This document shows positions 51,742 to 63,230 of a stretch of 64,000 nucleotides of DNA, piece after piece; position 1 is the first letter of the stretch; every line of letters starts with the position of its first letter. The stretch comes from Chara braunii (taxonomy: Eukaryota > Streptophyta > Charophyceae > Charales > Characeae), in contig BFEA01000700.1 in assembly GCA_003427395.1 (NCBI GenBank), positions 129,850 through 193,849 of the forward strand. Reading direction: 5' to 3'. Under the pieces are notes generated by a model. The model searched no databases, was not told the origin of the DNA, and worked only from the letters and a program-made list of their open reading frames with translations. The position numbers and the translations under genes are program-made.

Positions 51742-52800
51742 CAGAATCAGGTTGACCCTAGCAGCCAGCCTGATTTCCACGAGTGTAAAGGTTTACTTTT
51801 CCAACGTTACGGGAAGTACGACCGACTATGTGTACCCAACCATCAGCCTATTCGTACTCACTTCTTGGACTTGGCTCACGACCGGAGTGGACACTTCGGT
51901 TTTGAAAAGACATACGGAAGTCTATTGCAAAAGTTTGTATGGCCTAGGATGAAAGAAATGACACGAAAGTTTATGGCTGAGTGTGAAGTTTGTCAACTCA
52001 TCAAACCGTCTCAGCAAAAGCCCTATGGGCTGCTGCATCCTCTTCCTATTCCTGATGACCCGGGTGAGTCTCTTTCCATCGACTTCACGGATATGAGAAA
52101 GAAGAGCAAGAACGGATACTCACAAGTAATGGTGATCGTTGACCGCTTTTCAAAGTTTCTAAATTTGATCCCATTACCACCTCACGCCCCAACTGACCTC
52201 GTGATCAAGGAGTTTCACAAAAGGTACATTCTGCAGTGTGGGCCCCCGAAAACTCTTGAGAGTGACCGGGACACTAGGTTCATAAATGCAGATTGGAAAG
52301 ACTTCACCTCCCTGATCTATGACATCAAACTCAAGATGACGTCTGATCGACATCCTGAAGCCAATAGACTGGCCGAGGAGATCAACCAGACTGTGATCCA
52401 ACTTCTCCGAGCTCTAATTCTGCCTGATCAGAACTCTTGGGATACAAAATTGTCGATTGTGCAAGGATTGTACAACAACTCCATACACTCCTCCACGGGA
52501 TGACACCTAATCAACTGCACCTCGGGTGGCGAATTCGCAATCCCCTATCCTATCTGTTTCCTGACCAGCCACCTGGCCTAACACCTGGCCTAACACCTGG
52601 CCACCCAGGCTACAGTGCTAAGTTTGATCGCTTACTCAAAGTTGTTGTCGCAGCTATGGAAAGGCGACGCAGTGCCATGATTAAACATGCTAACAAAAAG
52701 TGTCAGCTTGAACCTTTAAGAGTAGGAAGTTATGTGTGGGTCAAAATGTCCGAGTTTTATGAAGAAGAAGGTGTAATACGAAAACTTCTTCTTTAGTATT
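51742..52800 (+). pseudogene. Integrase of gypsy element
   Basis: The N-terminal zinc-binding H-x4-H-x29-C-x2-C is at about 51,870-51,995 (H-D-R-S-G-H and C-E-V-C). Core acids are the Asp of S-I-D-F-T-D near 52,075, the Asp of E-S-D-R-D-T near 52,260 and the Glu of E-E-I-N-Q near 52,377. A one-base frameshift at about 52,499 breaks the frame before T-P-N-Q-L-H-L-G-W. TAG at 52,794 is a further stop. A short in-frame triplication (G-L-T-P) lies near 52,575. Confidence 0.9.
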
Positions 52801-52814
52801 ACGGTCCGTGGAAG

Positions 52815-53152
52815 GTGCTCAACCAAGTAGGAGATGAAGCATTTGGTCCTTACACGATCGACGTGCCTCCTCATCAGCGCACGTACCCAATCTTTCACGC
52901 ATCGAAATTGTTTCCGTATGAACCACCTGAAACTTTTCCACATCGAGAATCGATGATTCCTCGCGCAATCAATGGCGGTCATGAGATTGATAGAATTGTC
53001 GAGCACAGTGGAAAAAGTTGAAACAGACAATACAAGGTCCGTTTTCTATATCATCCATTGAATAACTTTTACTGGATTGTTAAGAAAGACTTGTTTCAGA
53101 GTGCCCCGCGGGTCGTCAACGCATACGAACGACTGATTAGCTCCAAACAATA
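52815..53152 (+). pseudogene. Integrase C-terminus with chromodomain-like block
   Basis: F-H-A-S-K-L near 52,893 is followed by E-I-D-R-I-V-E-H near 52,984. After one stop (53,019) come Q-Y-K-V-R-F-L-Y-H-P, Y-W-I-V-K-K-D-L and a final helix V-V-N-A-Y-E-R-L, the order of a chromodomain. Chromodomains steer integration to marked chromatin. The usual aromatic cage is only partly kept. Confidence 0.7.
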
Positions 53153-53273
53153 ACTTAAATTTACTGCTACCCTCACTCCTACGGAACATACCCGATCTCT
53201 CTTTGCCATTTACGCTTATGATGCATTATGCAGGGACACTGATTGAGTTACTCGCTTGAAGGGACCTCGCTCT

Positions 53274-53287
53274 TGAGGGGGAAGGTA
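53274..53287 (+). other. Polypurine tract
   Basis: GAGGGGGAAGGTAG stands directly before the 3' LTR, the expected second-strand primer position. Confidence 0.85.
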
Positions 53288-53288
53288 G

Positions 53289-54603
53289 TGTAATGACCCG
53301 CCATAACACAAACTGAGAACACTGCTGATTTATGAAGTTTTGCCGATGGAATGGATGCCTTGCTGAGATTCCCGCATTCTTTTCTAAGTCTGTATGTGTG
53401 CGTGCTTGTTGACCTTCGTGCTTGTCAGAGTGCTTGTCGATCGTAGGGCCGATACTTACCTGTGGCCGTGGCATTGAGGGTTGCAGCAGAGGAAAACACT
53501 CAAGTGGCGGAGCGAGAGGCCCGCGACACTTTCTTCGTGCCTTACTGAGGCCGAAGGCGCGTAGAGCAGCGAAAAAACACTCAAGTAGCAGGTAGGCCGG
53601 TACCACAACCAGTAGCAGGAGATGTGTTGGGCACTCGAGGCCGAGCATAAGAAGACAAAGTTGGCATTTTTAGAGGCCCAGTAGCGGTAGGCTAGGTCTA
53701 GGCCGGTACCAGTCTATCCAGTATGAGTCTAGAGCATGTACGGGCAATATCAGAGTCTGCAATGATGTTTCTCTCCGAAAGGGAGGAGGTACCGGTTGCT
53801 TGGGAGGCCGAGCGGCCTAGAAGTCAGCGCCCAGGAGGCAAGTAGGCCGCTATATCAAGAGGGCGAGGGAAGAGCCCGGCCTCATTCTTCAGTGTGCAAA
53901 TTTGGCGACACGCTGTTGGAGCGCTGGTTGGAGGAGTGCTGGCTACTACAGCGCTGCTGGGAGGAAGAAGCCGGGAGCTTCCACCTTGGCTATGGTGGAG
54001 CTCTACTGGTAGGAGGAGGAGGGAGGAAAGGACCAAGGAGGAGAGTGGCGATGTACCTACCTGGCTATGGTGGACACCATCTTCATTACCTTGTTAGGCG
54101 CTGCATCTGGAAGGCCCCCGTTGGGGTAGTGCCGCACCAAGGAAGCTTGGGGCAGAGACAGGCATGGCGGCCTAGTGAGCAGCGGCATAGCTGCTTTGCG
54201 TTGTCCGGGGAGGCAGCGACATAGCTGCTTTGGGTTGTCAGCCCTCAGTAGTCCACCATAGCCTCGGCCTACATGTGAGAGGAAGGAGAAGGGTGGCCAT
54301 GGCTATGGTGGACCTCATGTGGTGCCTACAGTAGCAGTGGGATTCGAACATTGATTCTGGTTCAGCCATTCAACAGTATTATTGTTATTTCTTGTTTGAA
54401 TAAGGGAGGAGGAGATTGGTTGGCGAAGAGGAAGAGCATTATCTTTGGTTTATGCTGGAGTACATAATCTTCTTCTTCTTTCTTACTTCTTCTTCTTCTT
54501 CTTTCCCTCTCTCTCCTCTCAAGTTCATTCATTTCTTTTTGCAACTGGACGACATTGTACTTTCTGATGAATGTATAGTTCGAAATTGGCCAGGATCATA
54601 ACA
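53289..54603 (+). repeat. 3' LTR of gypsy element
   Basis: Starts TGTAATGACCCGCCATAACA and ends GGCCAGGATCATAACA. Relative to the 5' LTR it has a ~29-bp insertion near 53,531-53,560 and several deletions and substitutions. The insertion is therefore not recent. Confidence 0.9.
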
Positions 54604-54618
54604 CAACCCATTGTTGAA

Positions 54619-54621
<3 letters not shown>
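54604..54621 (-). mobile_element. LINE copy F, 5' remnant right of the gypsy element
   Basis: Only GGGTTCAACAATGGGTTG (minus strand) remains before a poly(A) tract. Its last four bases duplicate the insertion site. It joins the reading frame at 44,890 downward. Confidence 0.8.
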
Positions 54622-54656
<35 letters not shown>

Positions 54657-54765
54657 TCCCTTTTAAAGTAATGTGTTGTTCCCCTATGCGGCGTGGTTCC
54701 TTATTGTTGTGGGACGCGCCGTGCGACCACGACGCGTGTCCCGATTTTGCCTTCTTGTGTTCTCT

Positions 54766-54768
<3 letters not shown>
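54622..54768 (-). mobile_element. 113-bp unknown fragment with its own 34-nt poly(A)
   Basis: On the minus strand a GC-rich segment (54,768 to 54,656) with a CGCG-containing partial hairpin (GGGACACGCG against CGCGTCCC) is followed by 34 A (54,622-54,655). It sits between the tail of LINE D and the truncated start of LINE F. It is polyadenylated like a retrocopy, but the parent RNA is not recognised. Confidence 0.5.
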
Positions 54769-54821
<53 letters not shown>

Positions 54822-54830
54822 AGGCCTGTT

Positions 54831-54890
54831 GGCTCCATTCTATTGGTGGGGAGCTGCACCTACTGGAAACCGGGTCCAGCATCCCTTATA
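54831..54890 (-). other. LINE 3'-UTR motif (copy D)
   Basis: On the minus strand CCGGTTTCCAGTAGGTGCAG and CTCCCCACCAATAGAATGG stand about ten bases before the poly(A). It is a single iteration. Confidence 0.8.
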
Positions 54891-55182
54891 CATCGTCTCT
54901 TTCAAGAAAATTAAAGAAATTGAGAACTTGAGAATCATGAAAGATCAGCCTCTTCAGCCTTGTATGGCTGCCAGAACAGACAGTAGAATACCAAAGCCAA
55001 TTCCTTCCTCGTACACGGCCAAACCAACTCATGGGGACCAGGGATAGTGAGGATGGGGGGAAAGGATCAGGGAACTCTGAAAGCGGGCGAAGGGGTACTG
55101 TTGGGTCCACGTTTGTCCAATCATGGAATGACAGGTTGTAGTCTCTTTGGACTTCCCTCTTTTGCCCTTCTGTATCTTCTCT

Positions 55183-56895
55183 TCAAACCCCACTTTCTTT
55201 GATCCGCCCAATCTTACCACCTTGAGCCCCCCCTAGCCAAGCGCCACTGAATAGTTGAATATGATGTTGGATTTCTTTTTCGTTTGACAGGAATTTGATT
55301 TTTTCTTTTTTTTTGTCCCATTGAGCAGTAATAACAGTTTGCACATGTAGCTTGATTGCCTCAGTAAACTCTGGGTCATCCAGCCTTGCTCCCTCCATTT
55401 CAAACGTACAGCGACGTTGCCAAAGGGCCCATAGGACGGCTCTTCTGCCAGTTATAAATAAATTATGAGAGAATTCATCTAGTTCCTCTGGAGACCATGT
55501 CTCGCATAACAGAGCCCTCCAATCCCACGGCCAGGTCAGTGAGGTGTCTACAGAACTCCAAATTCTATCCGACCATCGCCATAGCCAGACTGCACCTGGG
55601 CATTGAAGGAAGATGTGCTCAATGGTTTCCAGAATGGTCCTTGATGGGAGTGCAGAGGAGCATAGCTTACACCAAGGTAAGGTAATACCTTTCTCTTCCA
55701 AGGAAGTCCTATCTATTAGCCAATCATTCGTGGGAAGGCAACGATGGTCAATTTGCCACTGTAAAGAGGCAATTTTTGTCGGCATTATCTTAATAGTTTT
55801 GAACCACTTAACATGTCTTATATCTTCCTTGCTTACATTCAGATGTTCCATCCATCTGGCTTTCACTCGATCCTTTAGATCCAATCTTGGTCTCAACAAT
55901 CGGTAAGTTGATTTGACTGTCAGGGAGTGAATATTACGAATAGACTTGCTACGTTTCCCCAAAGGAACCGTCCATGACCAAGAGATTGGATCTATAGCCA
56001 AATTTTGTATTGCACATAATGGTTTGAAAGCAAGTCAGTGATCTTTCTCTCTCAAAACTCTGATCCTGAATACTTGATCGACATTGACCCACTTAGTTTC
56101 CTTAGTATGACTTTCTTTTACTCGATTTTTCTGATCGATTGAGAACAAGGAGAGTAAAACTGATCTCTTGTCATTCACTATTACCACGTTTCCTATTTGC
56201 TGGGGGGTTCCTTGGATACCCACCCAATTACTTTCTTTGAGTTGGGGTCCTTTTCTGAGAATCCTTATCCATTCTATCAGGACAACATCAATGATTGTCT
56301 CTAGTGCTCTTTCTGTCTTCCTGCAATAGCGCAAGCAGGACAAGAGATCTGAGAGGGAGTATCAGTCTCGAGTCTCTGAGTTCCAGAGATCCCCAATCCT
56401 TAGGATCCCATTTTTAACCCAGCCCCTCCATGGGGAATCCATACAATGAAACATCCTTTCTTGTGAGTCAGTCAGCCACCTGCTATTAAAGAGGGACTGT
56501 TGACATACCTCTTCCCATCGGTTTGGAGAGATTTTATCTGGTAAGGGTAGCTTGCGCTAAGTCTTGAGAAGGTCTGGCCAAAAAGAGTCATTTTTAATGT
56601 CCATTCTTGTGGCTTGCCGATGAGGTTTCACTGACTGGTTTGGGAGCTGAGCTCCACCTCTTGGAATGGACCAGTAACGGTTTTCTAGCCACATAAGGGG
56701 ATCTGTCCCTTCTGGAACTTCAGGTGCTAGTCTTACGATCTGTTATTCAGCTAGGGCTAACCAAGGAGTTTCTGGGTCAAAGAGTAGTCGTTTAACCCAT
56801 TGGATTGAGAGAGCCATGATCTGGGTGAAGGGATCTAAGATTCCTTACCCTCCCCTGGCTTTAGGCTGAATTACTCCTTGCCAAGCAACTCTACT
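55183..56895 (-). pseudogene. LINE ORF2 C-terminal half with zinc-binding domain (copy D)
   Basis: The last 272 codons (56,001 to 55,183) are open and carry the zf-RVT-like domain: S-L-Q-W-Q-I-D-H-R-C-L-P-T-N-D-W-L, W-C-K-L-C, and E-T-I-E-H-I-F-L-Q-C near residues 90-145. The ending has W-L-G-G-A. The part before (56,900-56,340) is broken by stops (P-F-T-Q-I, W-L-E-N-R-Y-W-S-I-P). The same domain is conserved in copies A and B. Confidence 0.88.
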
Positions 56896-58014
56896 TATGA
56901 CATTTTGAAATCATGATTTCCTCTCCATAGGTAGGCTGTTATTTGTTTTTTTAGAGGTTTAAGCGCTGATTTGTCCATAACCCATATTGCAAACTTACAC
57001 CAGAGAGACGCCAGAATAACATTATTTATGACCAACGAGCGTCCTATAATAGAGGTCCTTTTATCCTTCCATAGTTTCAGTTTTGCCAGAGCTGGTTTGG
57101 ATATCCATTCATTATTCCCTGTTGGTTTACCTTTTGCTGAGAGTGAGATCCCTAAGACTCTAATTCGGGTTTCTGCTGTCAACCAACTGATATTTGGGTA
57201 TTCTGGAGTCTTACTCCCTGATGGTGAATCCACCACCCTTGTGTTTTTGTACCCCAATTGATCTTCATATCAGAGAGGGAGCATAATTTATCCATCAGTC
57301 TTTTGATTGCTAGCAAATTATCGTACGAGGATTCCACCATCAAGGATAAATCATCTGCGAACAAGGAACAAACTAGTATAGCCTCTTTTGGGATGTAGCT
57401 GACTTGGATACGCTTAATCTCTCTATTACATCTTAGATTGACCGCTAAGGCTTCCATCATTATGACACAAAGAAAGGGAGCGATAGGATCTCCCTGTCTC
57501 ACAAAACGTTCCAACTCAATAGGTGGAGCCAGATTCCCATTTATCATTACCCTTGTTGTAGCATTCGAATGTGGAATCTCGATCCATCGTCTGAAGCAAG
57601 AACCAAAATTGAACTTTTCTAGACATTTATCTAAGAAAAATCAGTCAACATGATCATAGGCTTTTTCAAAATCTATGAAAATGAAGGTCGCATTATGTTA
57701 GATTGTCTAGAGAGTTTGACTAACTCATTTACTAGTAGAATATTATCTTGAATATTTCTACCTTCAATGAAGTCCGTTTGAGTAGGATGAATGATGTAAG
57801 TAATGACTTTCAGTACCCTGTTTGCAAGAGCTTTAGCTGCCAGCTTGTAAACTGGTGTGAGAAGAGTAATCGGTCTGTAATTACGGATGTTTGCTTTGTC
57901 TCCCTTTTTGTATAATAGAGTTAGTACCCCTTGTCCAACTATTTCCCCCATTGTGCCTGAGGTCCAAACTGCATGATAGAAATCTATTAGATCCTGAGCA
58001 AGGAAATCCCACAT
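56895..58014 (-). pseudogene. LINE reverse transcriptase domain (copy D)
   Basis: L-Y-K-K-G-D-K-A-N-I-R-N-Y-R-P near 57,905, I-F-I-D-F-E-K-A-Y-D near 57,680, R-Q-G-D-P-I-A-P near 57,505 and L-F-A-D-D-L-S near 57,355 carry the catalytic residues. The thumb-like part follows (W-I-S-K-P, T-S-I-I-G-R near 57,050). Frames change near 57,710 and 57,250. Confidence 0.9.
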
Positions 58015-58020
58015 GACTTC

Positions 58021-58686
58021 TCATAATTCTTTTGGAAGACCATCAATACCTGAAGTTTTTTCCTCCTCCATCATCATAAGTGCAGACCATATTTCCTCCT
58101 TTGTAAGAGGGTTTTCTAGCATTTTTTTCTGCTGGTCTGTTAAGGCTTTCGTTAGTGGTTCAAGAAAACCTTCTACCTCTTCAACTCTTTGTTCCCGCGG
58201 TTGATATTTACAATCTGATGTAAAGAGGGTCTTATAGAAGTCTCTTGCTATTTTTGTACATGCCGCTGTAGATGTGACTAGAGAGTGATGGTTTCCTTGG
58301 GGGTTCGTAAAGGCTTCAATAATGGTTCTTCCAACTTTGACCTTTGTCGAGGCAAAAATTCTCGCATCCATCATCCCCTCCGTGTTATGTCCCTTTAACT
58401 TACCTCTAATTCTGATCCCTTGCCAGCGGTATTCCATGTACTTTAGTAGTTTGGCCTCCACGTCGTCGATTCTCTTGGTGATCTCGGTTAGACGAGGTTC
58501 ATTCACTAAATTCTCTTCTTGTTTTCGAAGTTGGAGTTGTTTTTGTAGATCTATTTCCTCTAGATGACGTTGCTCTGTCAGCAATTTTGAGTATTCATTG
58601 CATTTACATCCCAAAAATATCAGGTCGTTGTTGAACCACCTTATATCATCCTTATTTTTTCTTTTTGCTCTCTCCAGAAGGACCAA
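58021..58686 (-). pseudogene. LINE ORF2 linker region (copy D)
   Basis: 222 open codons of the segment between endonuclease and polymerase. It has a helical, charged middle (L-Q-K-Q-L-Q-L-R-K-Q-E-E-N), then D-A-R-I-F-A-S-T-K-V-K-V-G-R-T and L-T-K-E-E-I-W-S-A-L. It has no enzymatic motifs and matches copies B and F. Confidence 0.8.
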
Positions 58687-58757
58687 ACATCTTGTAAGTA
58701 TACTTTAAAATGATTGATGCTCAATAGGGAAGTATTTAATTTATAGAAACCTTTACC

Positions 58758-59500
58758 TTAATACTTTTTTCTGAAAGAAAGCAATACTGCTGTCATAGCA
58801 TGATCAACGCCCGGGAAAACACTTTGAGGGAAGATCTCTGCTATTTGAAGGGCACCTTCTAGTTCCTCTGATAAAAGTATGAGATCTATGCAAGATTTTG
58901 ATACTTTACTTGTTAGGCTTTTCCTGAAACATGTGAACTTGCATTTTGTAGGGAACAAACGTCTGTAAGCATAAAAAAGGTTGAGAGATTGACATAGTCC
59001 TTCAATTATTTGCTCGTCCCTCTCCATGTATTGCAGACAGGGGGAGGGGAGCTGCCACCGGTCCATCTGTCTATTTGGTGTTGCATTGAAGTCTCCTGCC
59101 ATCACTACTGGAATACCGGCGGGAAGACGACTCTTTAGGGATTAAAAAAAACGACCTCTTTCTCCTATCTCATTGGGGCCGTATACACACAAGATTGTCA
59201 CTACTTCAATTTCCAGCATAGCCAGGAGAAATACCCATCTTCCTTCTTCCTTATCTGCTTCCCAATAGAGAGGGTCAATCCTTAAGTCGGGGGAAGCCAT
59301 ATTGCTACTCATACGCTCCCTGTTCTGGGCGCCTGTGCTTTGAAGGCCTAATGGGGCCAAATCTGTTTGTGGGTGTGATTATGGTCTTCGTTATCCATCA
59401 AGTGTGTTTCCTGAACATAGATGGCATCAGGTCATTCCTTACCTTCCAATCCTCTTAGTTGCTCGTAAATCGCTTGCCTTTTTTGTTATTTGGCCAATGC
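58758..59500 (-). pseudogene. LINE endonuclease domain (copy D)
   Basis: The N-terminal part with the catalytic Glu is readable only across stops near 59,400-59,500. The rest has V-Y-G-P-N-E near 59,175, V-M-A-G-D-F-N-A-T-P-N-R near 59,100, S-C-I-D-L-I-L-L near 58,885, and G-V-D-H-A-M-T near 58,805, where the usual Ser of S-D-H is Val. The frame changes near 59,140. Confidence 0.85.
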
Positions 59501-59643
59501 TAGACCATTTACATTGAGTGATCAAAGGTCTAGATCTGTAGCTTTTTTAAAGAGTTTCCAATCTTTATTCGTATAGCATTTCCAACACATTTGAACCCTC
59601 CATTGTTAACATAACTCAATCAATTAGTTATGAGTGGAATGAC

Positions 59644-61736
59644 TTACAAGGTCAACCAATGACCTGAGTCCAGCTTACCACCTTGGCCAAGTAGGCTCTG
59701 TCCATTCTTTAGAAGGCGGGAGAGCAGAATCGTGAAGTCAACTTTTGTCCAAAAGTAGTCGGCCTTGACCTTCATTTGTCGGAGCTCTGTTAGCGTGTCT
59801 GGAGTGATCCATCGTAAGTTAACTGCTCGTGAGTGCTCGTATCCTAGGTACACATCCTTAGTTGATATCCTATGGGCGTCAGAGGATAGGATGAGCACAA
59901 CAGTACCCTCAGGTGGGAGCTGCGTTTGAATAATTTTAATAATTTCAGCTTTGAATCGTGCTTCCCCTGACATCTTACCAAGCAGGGATGAGATCGGGCC
60001 TACTGAGGCTCCATGTACTGTTACCTCTCCATGATTTGAACCTGTTGGTTCAGATAAACCTACCTCCCAAACGCCTTTCAATCTGACTGGTAGGATTAGC
60101 ACACCAAGTTTAGATAGGGCAAGATCCGCATACCCTCCTGCCACCAGTAAACGTAGTTTTTGTCTCTTGCTAATCAGCGCACCTTCCAAAGGAGATATGA
60201 GAGGAAGAGAATGCTGTGGCTGCAAGGGTTTTGTCAGTGTATTGATAGTTCCATCTTCATTAGGTTAACTTGCTAGGGGGATAGGGGGGTTTTCGGGAAG
60301 CTCCTCATAAAGTATTGTCTGCTTGTGTTCCTCTATTCCTTCTGGGATAACCTCATCTGGCAGGTCAGTTGGAGGCTCTTCTTTATCTTCTGTTTCCGTT
60401 ACCTGCAACCTCTCTTCTATTGCTAACTCTTGTTGCTCCTTACTTGTGATCTCTACCGATTGGGTAAGCGATAAAAACTTACTCTCCCCTGTCAGTTCAG
60501 ATATCACTTGTTTGAGCTGATGGGTTGTCCTTCTTTTGCTTGCACAACGTGGAGGTCCATCTTCTTCTGTAAGATCCCCGTTCAGATCCTCGTCCCCTTC
60601 CCCAATCCCCTTGCCCTTATTTGAGTCTTTTATCCCATCATCTAGTCTCCTTGGATTTGATCCATGTCAGTTTGTTATGTGTGCTGCTTCTCTCTCTGTG
60701 CAATCTGAGATCCCTGTTCTACAAAACATGACCCTGTTTCTTGTGACTTCAGTTTTTTTACAATTGAGATGGTATCGCTTCCTCCCAGATCTGGGTTGTG
60801 CTGAGCACTCCCCAATGGAACAATTGATCCTGAGGTTTGCGTGTTGTCCAACTCTGTCTGGGCCTGATCTCTTGGGGGTTGGAATCTCACTGACACTATG
60901 GGCAGCAAACGGTGACACATCTGTTGCCAACTTACCTCCCGTGGTAGACCTTGATCCAACGCTATTCAGAGACTTGGACTGGTCTCTAATAGAGAGACCA
61001 GCTGCACATATGTGACGTCCCAAAATTCCTCTGAATGGCCTTGAAACTTTAACTTAAGACTTTCGAGTAGCCATTCTGCTACATTCTTGAGGCCTGCAAC
61101 ACTTTCTTCTGTTCGTGTTTGCTCTGAATCCGAGTTAGTGCTCCTGCCTGGAGGAGGGGGGACGCCCGGGGCTGGTTTTATTTCCATTGGTTGTGGATCA
61201 AAGATCTCCTTCAGTGGGTCAATGTCCATTGGTTTCAGATCTGGCTCTGCATTTGAATGGTCCAAAGAAGCACCCAGAGGAGCTTCCAGGTCCCCAATTT
61301 TCTCTTTACCTTTGTTGCGTCCCTTTTCTTGATCCGATTTTTCGTGCAGGGCATATTATGTTGGCTGGTGCCCTTTTGATTCTTTTTTTCCTTCATCCTC
61401 CCCTCCCCCCTCAATGTTCAATGGGGTGAACCGATTACCAGTTGGTATATAGGCACCTGCATTTGGTCCAATGCGAATACCATTTCTTTTTACCTTACCT
61501 GGTTCACTTGGTTGTTTGTTCTTACTCCCACTCCCTTCTCCCCCACTTTTATTTCCATGGGATGTTTGTGGTTTTGTTCGGGGGGGCTGCTGAGACCGGG
61601 TACTGCGTGCAGATGTATGCTGAGCTGGAGGTTTCCAGTCTACAGGTGGTCTTGATGACCTCCTAGGGTCACCTCTGCCCTCCCAAATCCAACCACCAGA
61701 TTGGCCACGAGGTGATATTTCATCCACATATACCAA
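59644..61736 (-). pseudogene. LINE ORF1 middle and C-terminal part (copy D)
   Basis: Separate open pieces follow one another in two frames. They share blocks with copies E and B: G-G-W-I-W-E-G-R-G-D, I-P-T-G-N-R-F-T-P, D-P-L-K-E-I-F, L-K-F-Q-G, W-Q-Q-M-C-H-R-L-L-P and, in the last piece (60,225-59,644), L-P-V-R-L-K-G-V-W-E-V-G-L. The terminal piece appears to be a folded domain conserved across copies, and its function is unknown to me. Confidence 0.75.
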
Positions 61737-61775
61737 TCCCTCATACCCCGGGATACTAGGTAACCATTTGTTAGC

Positions 61776-62570
61776 TCAGAGGGGGTCTCTCTTCAATGCA
61801 CCATCCTTTCCAACAGTCTGCTGAGGATGTTGTGGGCAAGCCACTTCTATGGAGAGGTGGCTGTAGGCCCTGCATTTATAGCACCAAGGTCTGAATTTAT
61901 ATGTTGTATGGATTTGATATAACCTTCCCCCCATTTTGAAGGGAATGATATCATCGACGGAGAAGGGCTGATCTTTGCGAAGATCCAGTGCCAACATCAC
62001 ACAGTCATCTCTTTTCGCCACATACGTCGGTAGTGGATCTATAAAGTCCACTATCTTGTAGTGTTGACCGAAGTCATGAATGAAGGTTGCTTGAAGCTCT
62101 ATCGGGATGTGGCGCAATTCCACCCAGTAATAGTCCCTCATCAGTTGATCTCTCTTTTCCTCAGGGTCTATCTTCTTCGGCATCCATGGGTAGATACGGA
62201 CGTCTGATTCTTCCCATCGTAACTTTTTCCACCCATCCATTTTACTCTTATCCTGTTCAAACAGACTTAGTACCGTGAAGACCGTGGGTGTCACTGGCTG
62301 AATGAGGAAAAATTCTTTAACTGCTTCTGGCCCATCCTTTATAGATTCCAAATGTTTACAGATCCATTTGATTTTATCATTTACTGATCTGTATGCACAA
62401 TCATCATAAAAGATCCAGTTACTCGCATGTTTAGTGTAGATTGCATCTCTTTGTGCCAACTTGTCTGCAGGGTAAGATTTCATCAGCATCTTCCTTCCTC
62501 CTTGGTCCACTACCTTCTGCTCCGAGGGAAGAAGGAAGAGTGTAAGGAAATAAGCCCTGGCAGAGGACAA
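61776..62570 (-). pseudogene. LINE ORF1 N-terminal part with zinc knuckle (copy D)
   Basis: 264 open codons. The front resembles the DUF4283-type domain of plant LINE ORF1 proteins: W-I-F-Y-D-D near residue 52, then W-K-K-L-R-W-E-E-S-D-V-R near 113 and Y-Y-W-V-E-L near 146. A knuckle W-C-Y-K-C-R-A-Y-S-H near 230 reads C-x2-C-x4-H-x6-C. Family assignment is from general resemblance. The frame stops after K-R-D-P-L, where TGA interrupts. Confidence 0.7.
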
Positions 62571-62928
62571 ATTTCTCAGAGGAACTTTAGAGTTCTTCTG
62601 TTGGCAAACCTGTTTCAGTGACTGAGGGTTTCCTAATTGTTAGAGATCTGCCTTCAAGAGACTTTCTCACCTTTTGTGCCCATGATGGTTTCCTTTGGTC
62701 CTGTGCAGACTGAGGAGACAAGGAGGATTAAGAAGATTGAGATGTTTGTGTTGTCCTTTTATCTCTTTCCAACATCCTTTCCTCCTCTGTTAATATCTCA
62801 TCATCCACTTCTCGCATGATCAGATCCAGTGTTGGGGAAATGGCTCCCCGCTGTTCCAACGTGATCTGTCCGTTCAAATTGACTGGTCCGTCTGGCACCA
62901 TGGCCCTTTCCTATGAAGGCGGGTGTGA

Positions 62929-63225
62929 TCACGAAGGTTCTGTTTGAATGTGATTTTGGACAGGGATGAGGGCGGAACTAGGACTGTTGGCTTGTTCCTT
63001 GCCCTTCTCCTTTCCAATTTGTGAGGAATCCATCTGCATGGCTGCTATAGAACCCACCCCCACTGGTTTCAAGTTGTTTATATTGCTTATCATCTTGCTG
63101 GAGTGATTGATCAAGGGGCGGTCATAGGGTCTGCCTCCCAGTTGTCTGAACATGTTGTGGCGCATTGCGCCCTGGTAGAATAGGAGGGACCCTGCTCCTT
63201 TGCTCTTTAAACAACCCAACTTCAT
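62929..63225 (-). pseudogene. LINE copy D 5' open frame
   Basis: A 98-codon frame rich in Ser and Asn (S-N-I-N-N-L-K-P-V-G-V-G) lies upstream of ORF1 in another frame. It may be the true N-terminus of ORF1 or 5' UTR. Confidence 0.4.
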
Positions 63226-63230
63226 CGTAG

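Larger units (their letters stand above)
44895..54603 (+). mobile_element. Ty3/gypsy chromovirus, two LTRs, inserted in LINE copy F
   Basis: 5' LTR 44,895-46,272, primer site, leader, gag, protease, reverse transcriptase, RNase H, integrase, chromodomain-like end, polypurine tract, 3' LTR 53,289-54,603. CAAC flanks both sides (44,891-44,894 and 54,604-54,607) as a 4-bp target duplication. Domain order (RT before integrase) is Ty3/gypsy. The C-terminal block resembles a chromodomain. All parts carry stops, so it is inactive. Confidence 0.92.
54769..63230 (-). mobile_element. LINE copy D, near full-length L1-type element
   Basis: This minus-strand element of about 8.4 kb has ORF1 with zinc knuckle (59.6-63.2 kb), endonuclease (58.7-59.5 kb), reverse transcriptase (57.2-58.0 kb), zinc-binding tail (55.2-56.9 kb), the 3'-UTR motif (54,831-54,890) and 51 A (54,769-54,819). 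It is the most complete copy of its family here. Stops and shifts separate almost every domain. The 5' end and the TSD were not found. Confidence 0.88.

Noticed and set aside
53455-53480. U1 snRNA start (ATACTTACCTG) inside the LTR
   Set aside because: Only the first 11 bases match, they are mutated in the 5' LTR copy, and the rest of U1 is absent.
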